From positions 1-20,633 of the forward strand of contig NC_020056.1 of assembly GCF_000317695.1 (NCBI RefSeq): 20,633 nt of DNA, in the 5' to 3' direction. A program made the translations under genes and the position numbers. The notes under the pieces were generated by a model. The model was not told the DNA's origin. It did no database searches and saw only the letters and a list, made by a program, of their open reading frames with translations. Position 1 is the stretch's first letter. Each line of letters starts with the position of its first letter. Origin of the DNA: Anabaena cylindrica PCC 7122 (GTDB taxonomy: Bacteria; Cyanobacteriota; Cyanobacteriia; Cyanobacteriales; Nostocaceae). Of this stretch, positions 13,132-20,633 are shown piece by piece.

Positions 13132-16100
13132 ATTTTAATTAGACCTCTTTCTACATCTCTATAAGCATTTAGTGCTGTTATTTTAACAGGCTCAGGTACA
13201 AGTGGGAAGGTTCTGATAATGGAAGCAAATTCTTCTTCTGTTAAACCATATATATGGGCAATAATACCATCTAATTCAGCTTTTATTTTGCCACGTTCCA
13301 CCTCATCAATAATACCATCTTTATAAGAGGAAAGTCCAACTTCTTGCGCGATTTCATCAAATGCTGGGGTGGTAAAGATGAGTTTGGCAGAACGTCCTAC
13401 TATTTCATTAAAGTATTTATCACCTTCCATTAAGCGAGGTACTGGTAGTTGGTAAACAAAGAACATATTAAGGTTAGTAGTTACTTTTTGGCGCAAATAA
13501 TAATCAATTACAAAACTATTAAATATTGTTATTGCAAATAACATTTGTTGATTATCTATAGCAACTTGATTATCTTCTGAATATGTCTGTGATACCAATA
13601 ATGAGTTACCACAAAATACAGATTGAGGTAAAATGCTTGAAATTAATGAACGCTCATTTGTACTAGATGCTACTGAACGAAAAGCAAGTCTATATGTTTG
13701 ATAATCTAAAGTTTGTCCCTCATCAACTTGATTCTTTCCTAATAACGCTTTCCTCCCTTCCTGTTCATCTACCCAATACCTTGGTTCAGCATAAAGGTGA
13801 GTAAACTGATGAATCATTTTACCTTCATAAAGCGGTAATTTTCCTTTTCCTGCTTGCTGCTGAAATAACTTGCTATCACTTGTCATGTGAAATTCTGCTG
13901 TTAACCGCAAATTCCATTTACCGTTGATATTTTCACCCAGTAAAGGAAATTTGAGCATTTTTTCAGCAATGCGGATATCTACATCATTCTTAAACTCCAT
14001 CACAGAGAGAGAGTCAGGTGATAATCTACGAATTAGAGGAACTGATATATTTATTTGTTCATCTTTATTATATAAAAATACATCAAGTTCATTAACTCGC
14101 ACCGCTTCTCGTGGGTTGATACGAAAAGCAGACATAAATGAATTTGTCAATCCGGCTTTTTCAAAAGTTAATAAACAGAATTTAAAGGCATGATGTACAC
14201 CTTCAAAAATAAATTTTTCATTAGAAAGTCCAAACAGTGTATCAATTTTAGTTTGGGTAAATAACATTTCTCGTAGTTGCTTAGTACCCAAATCAGTGTA
14301 AATACCCGAAGGGATAATAATCCCACATTCTCCACCTTCCCGTAAGAGATTAAAACATTGTTCTACAAATAATTTATAAAGGTTAATATCTGTACCAGAT
14401 TTTTTACCATTGACAACAGAAATCTGATTTTTATACTGTTCTGCTGAACGATAGTAAGCACTGACATGGGGAAATTCACTCTGATATTGTAACCAAGCAT
14501 CAGCAATTTCAGGATTTTGTAAAAGTTTCTTTTGTTCTTTCTCAAAATCCTTAATATTCATTTTGGTTTTTCTCACTAATTCATTATGCTGAAGAAAAAA
14601 CTCTCTAGCATTAGGTTTAAATATTTCCCAAGGTGGATTTGTAATAATTGCATCAAACCCACCACGTCCTAAAACCTTATCAAAATGATATCCCCAGTGG
14701 AAAGGCTTTAATTCTTCAATATCTTGAATATTCAAAACCCGCTTCTTAGACTTTCCAGTTAATTGGACTTCCTCATATTTAATACCCAACCGCTTACTAA
14801 ACTCATCCGACAATAAACTATTTAACTTGGCTTGGGATTCTTGATTAAGTTTATCAATATGCTGACGTAAAATTAATAATCTATCATCTTGATCTGTTCC
14901 ATGTTCTTCACCAGGAAGAAAAGCGTGTTTTTTATACAACTCAATAGATTCATTCTTTTCTGCTAAAATCTTCTGATAATTATCTGCTGCTAAAGCCTGA
15001 AGTAAATTCCCTTGTTTCGTTTCTCCGACAGCATCAAAGGCAGTTTCATCAACACGAATTAAACCAATTAGAGAATTACCTGCCATAATATTAAAATCAA
15101 TATTAGGTAAAGGTTCTAATTCATCAACAGTATGAGCAGAAGCAACCAATTCTAAAAATAACCGCAGTTTGGCAATTTCTATGGCTTCCGGCATGATATC
15201 AACACCAAAAAGATTATTAGTAATAATTTGCTTTTTGATGTAATATTGTAAAGAAGTATGTGCGGCTCGTTCTTTATCTAAACGCTGTTTGAGACTCGGA
15301 TCTTTAATTCTAATTTCAATCGTAGCAATGACACTAGAATAAATATAAATCAGAGTTTGCATTGCGGCAATCAAAAATGCTCCAGAACCACAAGCTGGAT
15401 CTAATAAAGAAAGATTTGGTAAAATATCATAAAGTAACCTTTGACATAAACTACCATCTAGTTTAGTAATTAAATCATTAATACTGTCAAACTTGCGGGG
15501 TGCTACTAACTGGTTTACTTGATCTAAAATGAGTTTGTTAATTGTGCGATCGCATAAATAAGCTGTAATCTCTGGACGAGTATAATAAGCACCGAAAGCC
15601 TTTTGGTTAATATACTTTTCAAAGATATATCCCAATACATAAGGGTTAATTTCATTATCCTTACCTCCTGGTGTATCGTCCAAATTCCAGGAAAATTTAG
15701 CAAATAAATTTAAGACGTTTTCAAAAGCAGAATCAGGAATAAAAATATTATTGTATTCTTGCTCAATTTTATGCTTTAAGAATAACCCACCATTCAAGTA
15801 TTTAACATCACCAATTAATGCTTTAGCAGCCTGGGAACGTTGTTCTTCAGGTTTCGCAAAACCTTCAAAGAACAAAGCGTTTAGAAAATTTTTATAAAAT
15901 AAATTTTCACCACTTTCTTGACTTTTTGTTAGTTGATTTTTTAAATACTGAGTATTATCATTATCATCTGCAAACCCCTTAATAAATCCCTTGCGTTGCA
16001 GAAAATAGACAAACATTAAGCGGTTCAGTAAAACCGAGGTATACCAACGCCTATCTACCTCATTATCAATACCCTTAATTAAACTTAAAAAAGTAGTATG

Positions 16101-16634
16101 TTGTTCTTGAAATTTATTGAAAAAGTCCTTAGTTACCCGCTCAACATCAAAACCTCTTTGTAACCGTTCCGCAATATCAATAACTGTAATATCTTCAATT
16201 TCTTCAATCGAAACTCGCAAAGCACTAATCTTACTTAAGAGTAAATCTCCTGCTTGAGTTTTTACATAAACATGATCACGAGGATAAATCTTACTTCCTT
16301 CTCGTTTCACCCAATACCATAAAGATTGAGTACGATTACCATCAATCCCATCAATAAAAATTAATAAATTTTCTAAATGTAACTGGGAAATTTCTCTATA
16401 AATTGCTTCAAGAATCTTGGCATTGGGAATTTGTCCAGATTCAGATGTAATTTCAAATACAACTGCTCCGGCTAATTCTGCTATTTTACTACGGGTGTAA
16501 TTTTCGCCATCAACTTCCATCACCACAGGTTTCTCTCGTCCTGGAGACTCCCACCCTAGTTGTTGGATGAATAAGTCCTGAAAGTTAAAATTTTGTAACA
16601 GTTCGCGGCATTGCGTGAAATAATCAATAGTCAT
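13128..16634 (-). CDS. Eco57I-type N6-adenine DNA methyltransferase
   Basis: A 1168-residue class-I SAM-dependent DNA methyltransferase in the size class of PglX, DISARM and Hma enzymes. SAM-binding motif I is LDPACGSGAFL (411-421), followed by NNLFGVDIMPEAIEIAKLRL (about 473-492) and NIMAGNSLIG (515-524), and the catalytic motif IV is TNPPWE (665-670), which points to adenine methylation. The C-terminal 400 residues carry target-recognition-like features (for example YEGKMIHQFTHLYAEPRYWV). The N-terminal 160 residues start FQDLFIQQLGW but I see no clear PD-(D/E)XK nuclease motif, so self-contained type IIG cleavage is not indicated. It lies 133 bp after the helicase stop, has no obvious ribosome site, and overlaps the ATPase by 4 bp. 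Expected role: mark host DNA or act with the helicase on foreign DNA. Confidence 0.9.
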   Translation of the reverse strand: MTIDYFTQCRELLQNFNFQDLFIQQLGWESPGREKPVVMEVDGENYTRSKIAELAGAVVFEITSESGQIPNAKILEAIYREISQLHLENLLIFIDGIDGNRTQSLWYWVKREGSKIYPRDHVYVKTQAGDLLLSKISALRVSIEEIEDITVIDIAERLQRGFDVERVTKDFFNKFQEQHTTFLSLIKGIDNEVDRRWYTSVLLNRLMFVYFLQRKGFIKGFADDNDNTQYLKNQLTKSQESGENLFYKNFLNALFFEGFAKPEEQRSQAAKALIGDVKYLNGGLFLKHKIEQEYNNIFIPDSAFENVLNLFAKFSWNLDDTPGGKDNEINPYVLGYIFEKYINQKAFGAYYTRPEITAYLCDRTINKLILDQVNQLVAPRKFDSINDLITKLDGSLCQRLLYDILPNLSLLDPACGSGAFLIAAMQTLIYIYSSVIATIEIRIKDPSLKQRLDKERAAHTSLQYYIKKQIITNNLFGVDIMPEAIEIAKLRLFLELVASAHTVDELEPLPNIDFNIMAGNSLIGLIRVDETAFDAVGETKQGNLLQALAADNYQKILAEKNESIELYKKHAFLPGEEHGTDQDDRLLILRQHIDKLNQESQAKLNSLLSDEFSKRLGIKYEEVQLTGKSKKRVLNIQDIEELKPFHWGYHFDKVLGRGGFDAIITNPPWEIFKPNAREFFLQHNELVRKTKMNIKDFEKEQKKLLQNPEIADAWLQYQSEFPHVSAYYRSAEQYKNQISVVNGKKSGTDINLYKLFVEQCFNLLREGGECGIIIPSGIYTDLGTKQLREMLFTQTKIDTLFGLSNEKFIFEGVHHAFKFCLLTFEKAGLTNSFMSAFRINPREAVRVNELDVFLYNKDEQINISVPLIRRLSPDSLSVMEFKNDVDIRIAEKMLKFPLLGENINGKWNLRLTAEFHMTSDSKLFQQQAGKGKLPLYEGKMIHQFTHLYAEPRYWVDEQEGRKALLGKNQVDEGQTLDYQTYRLAFRSVASSTNERSLISSILPQSVFCGNSLLVSQTYSEDNQVAIDNQQMLFAITIFNSFVIDYYLRQKVTTNLNMFFVYQLPVPRLMEGDKYFNEIVGRSAKLIFTTPAFDEIAQEVGLSSYKDGIIDEVERGKIKAELDGIIAHIYGLTEEEFASIIRTFPLVPEPVKITALNAYRDVERGLIKI

Positions 16635-16683
16635 ATAATTTTATACAAATAAACTTCATTACCCAGAGCTATAGCCCCAAAAT

Positions 16684-16764
16684 ACTCTTAAGTAGATTAC
16701 ACCCATTAGTTTTTGATTATACGCAATACCTGTTGTAAATGTCATGCTGAAGAGATTTAAGAGT
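16684..16764. promoter_or_regulatory. Helicase-methyltransferase spacer with inverted repeat
   Basis: The only sizeable gap inside the large genes (16635-16767). ACTCTTAA (16684-16691) and TTAAGAGT (16757-16764) are perfect inverted copies 65 bp apart. The second is directly beyond the helicase stop. The gap could contain a second promoter for the methyltransferase, allowing it to be made separately from the helicase; I cannot identify a definite promoter. Confidence 0.25.
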
Positions 16765-16767
16765 AAT

Positions 16768-19700
16768 TTACACTTGAAATAATCCCAATGAACAAATAAT
16801 CTGGGGTTCTCGCTTCTCTACTTCTTCACTGACAATGCACAAGCGGTCATCCATCCGCAGTGCTACCACCAATTCCGCCAACTGCTGATTACTGATACCA
16901 CTTCGCAATTGACGGTTGAGAGTATCTATCGCTGACTGCCGCAAAGGATAACGATAAATTTCGTCAACTGCTTTCAGGAGTTCCTCGGTAACAAAAAGTG
17001 TACCTTTCATCTCCTGTGCGTAACTTTTAAGTCGTTCATAGGTACGAAACCTTGCACCAGAAGGTCTTCCCAACTGCCCCCCAGCATTTTTTTCTTCGTC
17101 AGCAATTAATTCAGCACCCTTTTTCACTAACTCATGGTGCTGTTGATTTTTAGGTATAGCTGGTGTAGATTCTGCACAAGCCGCCGCCCGGAGAACTCCT
17201 AATTGGGATTGAGTAACGCTGTTACCTTCCCTGTCAACATAAATTAATGAATCATTACTATCAGTGGTTTTCATGTAAAGTAATACCCCCTCTGGTTGCA
17301 CAAGTTGGGGGGTATGGGCGCGGGTAGAATAAACAACATTGGACATTTCTTCAATTGTCTTTTTCAAAGCTGGGTTATTGTCAGTGGCTTTTTTCCAAAT
17401 CTGAAATGCTTCCGAAGTTAAATCTACTTCTGCATCTTCTTCACCATCCAAAATCCCCGATTTCTCATTATATAAATCAAGAATTACTTGAGTAGAATCA
17501 TCTTCAAAAAATGCTTCATCTGTTCCTACTACTTCGGCATTTTCTTGGAGTCTTTGGCGGAGTCTGCCCCGTAAATTAATAATGCGTTCTACTCCCTCGG
17601 CTGGGAGAAAAGAATAACAGAGAATTTTTTCTGCATTTTGTCCAATTCTATCTACCCGTCCCGCCCTTTGAATTAAGCGAATAATTGCCCAAGGTAAATC
17701 CCAATTAACAATAATTGCACAATCTTGTAAGTTATGGCCTTCGCTGAGAATATCGGTGGCAATTAAAATACGCACTTCTTGTTTTGATGTCACCTGTTCT
17801 CGTTTACCATTACTCACAGGGCTAAATCTGCCAGTGATTTCTGTGGGATTTTTAGATTGTCCTGTAACTTTAGCTAAATTAGGAATATTTCTAGTTTGCA
17901 AATTCTCAGTTAGATAGTGAACTGTATCTGCAAATTGCGTGAAAATTAGGACTTTCTCATTAAGGTGAGTTTTGGTTAAAAGGTTAACTAGGGCAGCAAG
18001 TTTTGTATCTGTCTGAGGTTTCCATTCCCCAAATTCTTGTAAGATATTGATTAAAGCTTTGGCATCTGCTAATAAATCACGTTTTAGTCTTTTAACATCA
18101 AATAGTATAGAACGCAGCCACTTAAATCGCCGTTGATATCTGGTTGTATATTCTTGGTAAATTGTTTCTGCTTTTTGACGAAAACTCTTTTCTGTTACAC
18201 TCATATTTCCCGCTTCCTCTTGCAGAGGTTCGGTGCTGGAATCATCATCCTCTGTTTCTGTATCAAATAAAGTTGCTGCAACAGAATCAGCATCTTCATC
18301 ATTATTCCTAGTATCTAATAACTCCGCATCCTGAGTACCAATAGGAATATCTAAACCCTGTTCTATCGCATATAAATAAATGAAGTTACGTAAAATGTGG
18401 CGTTCAATTGATTGAATAAAAGCAATACCGCTACTTTCTAACCGTTTAAATAAGTTGGTACGGGAAAAACCCATCAATCTTCTACCACCGCGAAATAAAC
18501 TATTTAGTAGGCGTTGTTCGGCTTCTTTAGGCGGTTGTTTATGTTTGGCAATAATGTAATTACCAAGCCCATAGCGAGGTAAATTAAGTTGATTAATTGC
18601 TTCTACTATTGATTCAGAATAAAGTCGAGAGTATGGATCTGAATTGGAATTTTCTAAGGTAAATTTAATGGTACGAGGTGTGCGGTCTGGGAAAAAAGAA
18701 CGACTGCCATCTGCAAATTTTAAATATTTACGCCCAGTTTCATCAACATTGGCATAATTATCTTTAATAAATGAACGAGTCCGCCGTACCATGTAGCGTT
18801 TCATCAATTCTCGCCAGTCATCAGGATGTTCGCTTTTTTCAAAGGCTGCTAAAGAACGTACAGAACATTGGTGCTTTTTAATAAATTCTAATTCTCCTAA
18901 TGTTCCGCCACCCAGTTGATTAATTAAAGCTTCTGGCCTAAATCCCAAATTTTCGTCTTCTGGCACAAATAGCCGCAATTGGGAAGAAAGGTCTAGATAA
19001 GTTTTATTATAAGGAGTTGCAGATAAAAGAATACATTTACTTTCATTAGCGGCGATATATTCGGCAATTGCCCGATAACGTTTTCCTTCTCGATTACGTA
19101 AATTGTGACTTTCATCAATTAATACAACCCGGTATCGGCGTAAGTCTGGTAATTGATTCTGGACTTTGCTAATTGGCATTACCTTAGCGTATAGCCGATA
19201 TTTGTCTACATACTCCTGCCACATCTGCACTAAGTTTTTGGGGCAAATAATCAGTGTTTCTAAATAACAATCTTCCTGTAATATTTTCGCTAGGGCAGTT
19301 CCCACTAAAGTTTTCCCTAAACCCACCACATCACCAATTATTACGCCCCCGCGCCTGGTAACATGACGCGCTGCTAACTGCACTGCTGCTTTTTGGAACT
19401 CAAACAAGTTGTTAAATTCATGAGGGATGCGAAATTCGGAAAGTCCGGCGATCGCTTCATGGGATAAATGGTAAGCAATCTTGAGATAAATATGGTAAGG
19501 AGGTATTGATTCTGGTCTTGCCCAACTCTCATCAATAATTTGGGCTAGTTCTTGAGAAATATCTATACAACCGTAATCCTTCCAACGGTCATCAAACCAT
19601 TTTTGTAATTTATTACAAGCATCATGATCTAAAACATCAAGGTTCAATTCTCCTTGATTTGCCAAACCGGGAAGTGTGAGGTTACTGCTGCCTAAAAATC

Positions 19701-20166
19701 CTACTGTGGGTGTGTTTGGGTCATGACGATGGACAAGATATAATTTGGCGTGAAGAGAGTGACGCAGAAACAGTTTAATAATTAATTTCTTGGTTTTTAG
19801 TTGGTGACTTAACCGCCTCAATCCAGCTTCATCTTGATTAGTAGGCGCACCAATAGTTAACTGCTGGCGAAATTCAGAGGCCATGCGTTTTTTGAAGCGG
19901 ACAATAGCACTGTTATCAATTCTTCCTTCACCAGTACCAAGGGTGAATGCGGCATGAACTTCATCACTGGGTAAACTTTGCATCCCGATTAGCAACCGAC
20001 AACACGCGAGATCGCCACCAACGTATTGTTCAATTAAATCATCTATTTTTCGCCAACCTCTGAGATTGAAATAACCGACACAAAAATCTGCTCGATAGGA
20101 GATTTGAAGTGTATCTCTTAATATGGGTAATAATTGTAATTCTATGTTGTCAAATATGCGAGGCAT
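16768..20166 (-). CDS. PLD-domain SNF2/SF2 helicase
   Basis: A 1132-residue fusion. The N-terminal domain (about 1-200) looks like phospholipase-D family: HSLHAKLYL gives H139-x-K141 and FLGSSNLT (157-164) gives the GSSN box; only one such HKD-like motif is seen, so a dimeric nuclease or a DNA-binding relic are both possible. The helicase core follows: Walker A GDVVGLGKT (278-286), DESH (351-354), SAT (382-384), then KVLIFTQF (738-745), LIATDILSEGHNLQ (801-814) and QRAGRVDRIGQ (833-843), all as in SNF2-like proteins such as DISARM, Hma and BREX-linked helicases. An acidic insert (about 610-650, with DDDSSTEPLQEEAG) separates the two lobes. It is the first large gene of the minus-strand defence operon. 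Predicted translocation on double-stranded DNA; nuclease activity is inference. Confidence 0.92.
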   Translation of the reverse strand: MPRIFDNIELQLLPILRDTLQISYRADFCVGYFNLRGWRKIDDLIEQYVGGDLACCRLLIGMQSLPSDEVHAAFTLGTGEGRIDNSAIVRFKKRMASEFRQQLTIGAPTNQDEAGLRRLSHQLKTKKLIIKLFLRHSLHAKLYLVHRHDPNTPTVGFLGSSNLTLPGLANQGELNLDVLDHDACNKLQKWFDDRWKDYGCIDISQELAQIIDESWARPESIPPYHIYLKIAYHLSHEAIAGLSEFRIPHEFNNLFEFQKAAVQLAARHVTRRGGVIIGDVVGLGKTLVGTALAKILQEDCYLETLIICPKNLVQMWQEYVDKYRLYAKVMPISKVQNQLPDLRRYRVVLIDESHNLRNREGKRYRAIAEYIAANESKCILLSATPYNKTYLDLSSQLRLFVPEDENLGFRPEALINQLGGGTLGELEFIKKHQCSVRSLAAFEKSEHPDDWRELMKRYMVRRTRSFIKDNYANVDETGRKYLKFADGSRSFFPDRTPRTIKFTLENSNSDPYSRLYSESIVEAINQLNLPRYGLGNYIIAKHKQPPKEAEQRLLNSLFRGGRRLMGFSRTNLFKRLESSGIAFIQSIERHILRNFIYLYAIEQGLDIPIGTQDAELLDTRNNDEDADSVAATLFDTETEDDDSSTEPLQEEAGNMSVTEKSFRQKAETIYQEYTTRYQRRFKWLRSILFDVKRLKRDLLADAKALINILQEFGEWKPQTDTKLAALVNLLTKTHLNEKVLIFTQFADTVHYLTENLQTRNIPNLAKVTGQSKNPTEITGRFSPVSNGKREQVTSKQEVRILIATDILSEGHNLQDCAIIVNWDLPWAIIRLIQRAGRVDRIGQNAEKILCYSFLPAEGVERIINLRGRLRQRLQENAEVVGTDEAFFEDDSTQVILDLYNEKSGILDGEEDAEVDLTSEAFQIWKKATDNNPALKKTIEEMSNVVYSTRAHTPQLVQPEGVLLYMKTTDSNDSLIYVDREGNSVTQSQLGVLRAAACAESTPAIPKNQQHHELVKKGAELIADEEKNAGGQLGRPSGARFRTYERLKSYAQEMKGTLFVTEELLKAVDEIYRYPLRQSAIDTLNRQLRSGISNQQLAELVVALRMDDRLCIVSEEVEKREPQIICSLGLFQV

Positions 20167-20193
20167 TATTTATTATTTTATAACGTTTTCAAC

Positions 20194-20295
20194 GTAACCG
20201 CTCAATAATCCGGGGTAAATCCTTCCATGACAAGCCTCAAATGGCGTAAAATCGTTCCCGAACAGGTAGTCCGCCCCCATTTATTGAGCGGTTAC
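20194..20295. repeat. 102-bp element bounded by perfect 15-bp inverted repeats
   Basis: GTAACCGCTCAATAA (20194-20208) and TTATTGAGCGGTTAC (20281-20295) are perfect reverse complements enclosing 72 bp that are more GC-rich than the flanks. The element fills most of the gap between the RHH gene and the helicase. It could be a MITE-like insertion, a long regulatory hairpin attenuating defence expression, or a structured RNA. No target-site duplication is obvious. Confidence 0.6.
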
Positions 20296-20305
20296 TTTTC
20301 AACAA

Positions 20306-20593
20306 TTAAATTTCTCCATCGCTATGCTGAGGGAGTATTTGCTTAATCAATTGTTTTGCGCTGCCAATTTTTCTGAGCAACCGTTCTAAATACTCGGAAC
20401 GTGATAAATCCTCAGCTTCAGCTACAATATTCAATATGTTAATTGAAGCTGGTGTCAGCATAACTGAAATTCGCTCTTTGACCTCATCATAATATATTGG
20501 TTTTCCCCTCTGGGCTTTTTGTCCTTTATAGAAATTTTGACGATAGCTCAGTTTATTTTCACGCTTAAGTTTATCAGTTTTTTTCTTTACCAT
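20306..20593 (-). CDS. Ribbon-helix-helix regulator at the head of the defence operon
   Basis: From ATG 20593 this is a 95-residue protein with a lysine-rich N-terminus (MVKKKTDKLKRENKL), a short linker GQKAQRGKPIYYDEV and then an RHH fold: strand KERISVMLT, helix 1 PASINILNIVAEAED, turn LSRS, helix 2 EYLERLLRKIG. It resembles DNA-binding RHH proteins common in cyanobacterial genomes. The frame opens at GTG 20614, but a TATAAT box at 20629-20624 would start transcription about there, making ATG 20602 or 20593 the better starts. It points into the helicase gene, from which it is separated by the 102-bp inverted-repeat element. A role as repressor of the defence genes is inferred from position only. 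Confidence 0.65.
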   Translation of the reverse strand: MVKKKTDKLKRENKLSYRQNFYKGQKAQRGKPIYYDEVKERISVMLTPASINILNIVAEAEDLSRSEYLERLLRKIGSAKQLIKQILPQHSDGEI

Positions 20594-20623
20594 AAGACGC
20601 ATTAGTTTGCACACATATTCTAA

Positions 20624-20629
20624 ATTATA
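20624..20629 (-). promoter_or_regulatory. -10 box of the RHH gene
   Basis: A consensus TATAAT read leftwards lies 31-36 bp upstream of the ATG at 20593. The expected transcription start near 20617 leaves a short leader. The matching -35 region would fall at or beyond the window edge, so it cannot be judged. Confidence 0.4.
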
Positions 20630-20633
20630 ATAT

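Noticed and set aside
13128..16634. Methyltransferase as self-contained type IIG restriction enzyme
   Set aside because: No PD-(D/E)XK motif could be seen in the N-terminal region.
20173..20280. 35-codon minus-strand frame through the 102-bp element
   Set aside because: No ribosome site, and much of it is inverted-repeat arm; more likely incidental to the element.
20194..20295. Integron attC site
   Set aside because: The arms do not show the required core-site sequences (RYYYAAC / GTTRRRY), and no integron integrase is nearby.
1..20633. tRNA or rRNA genes
   Set aside because: No cloverleaf-like or rRNA-like sequence was recognised by eye on either strand.

Overview
The window looks like a stretch of a filamentous cyanobacterial plasmid (Nostoc/Anabaena/Calothrix-like). 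Three things point that way: seven copies of the cyanobacterial HIP1 octamer GCGATCGC (for example 2268, 2317, 9306, 9816, 9951, 15546 and 19448), an AT-rich background with small HIP1-bearing dispersed repeats, and a gene set of replication, partition, toxin-antitoxin and recombinase genes. No rRNA, tRNA, CRISPR array or complete insertion sequence was recognised.

Left part (1-5450), replication and recombination. A large, divergent tyrosine recombinase (362-2221, +) converges on a primase-like plasmid replication protein (2305-4536, -). The roughly 900 bp upstream of the replication gene (4537-5458) is repeat-rich. It holds a tandem pair of 24-bp repeats, a pair of 39-bp repeats that each contain a GATCCC/GGGATC hairpin, two perfect palindromes and a further pair of 24-bp repeats. 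This is the best candidate for an origin and replication-control region.

Middle part (5459-10778), stability and accessory genes. A HigBA-like toxin-antitoxin pair (-) is divergent from a ParA / ribbon-helix-helix partition operon (+). Around the partition genes are three copies of the palindrome TTTGCGTACGCAAA, each followed by in-register 8-bp repeats, plus a fourth degenerate cluster. Together they look like a centromere (parS) and operator system of unusual design. After this come an unknown protein, a small BamE/SmpA-like membrane-anchored protein, two small cyanobacterial unknowns, a 56-residue ribbon-helix-helix protein with a palindromic operator candidate upstream, and a Xer-like tyrosine recombinase.

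Right part (10941-20614), a probable anti-phage defence island read entirely on the minus strand. In transcription order it holds a ribbon-helix-helix protein, a PLD-SNF2/SF2 helicase (1132 aa), an Eco57I-type adenine methyltransferase (1168 aa), an ABC-type AAA ATPase (399 aa), a DUF4276 TOPRIM-like protein (198 aa) and a small lipoprotein with the start of a pentapeptide-repeat domain. The last three large-system junctions are tight (ATGA overlap, 2-nt gap). The helicase + methylase + ATPase set resembles the Hma defence system; the added TOPRIM-like gene next to the ATPase recalls PARIS/AbiL/OLD-type ATPase-nuclease pairs, so the locus could be a four-component variant. A 102-bp element bounded by a perfect 15-bp inverted repeat separates the regulator from the helicase. 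Start codons are uncertain for several genes, and this is stated in each entry.
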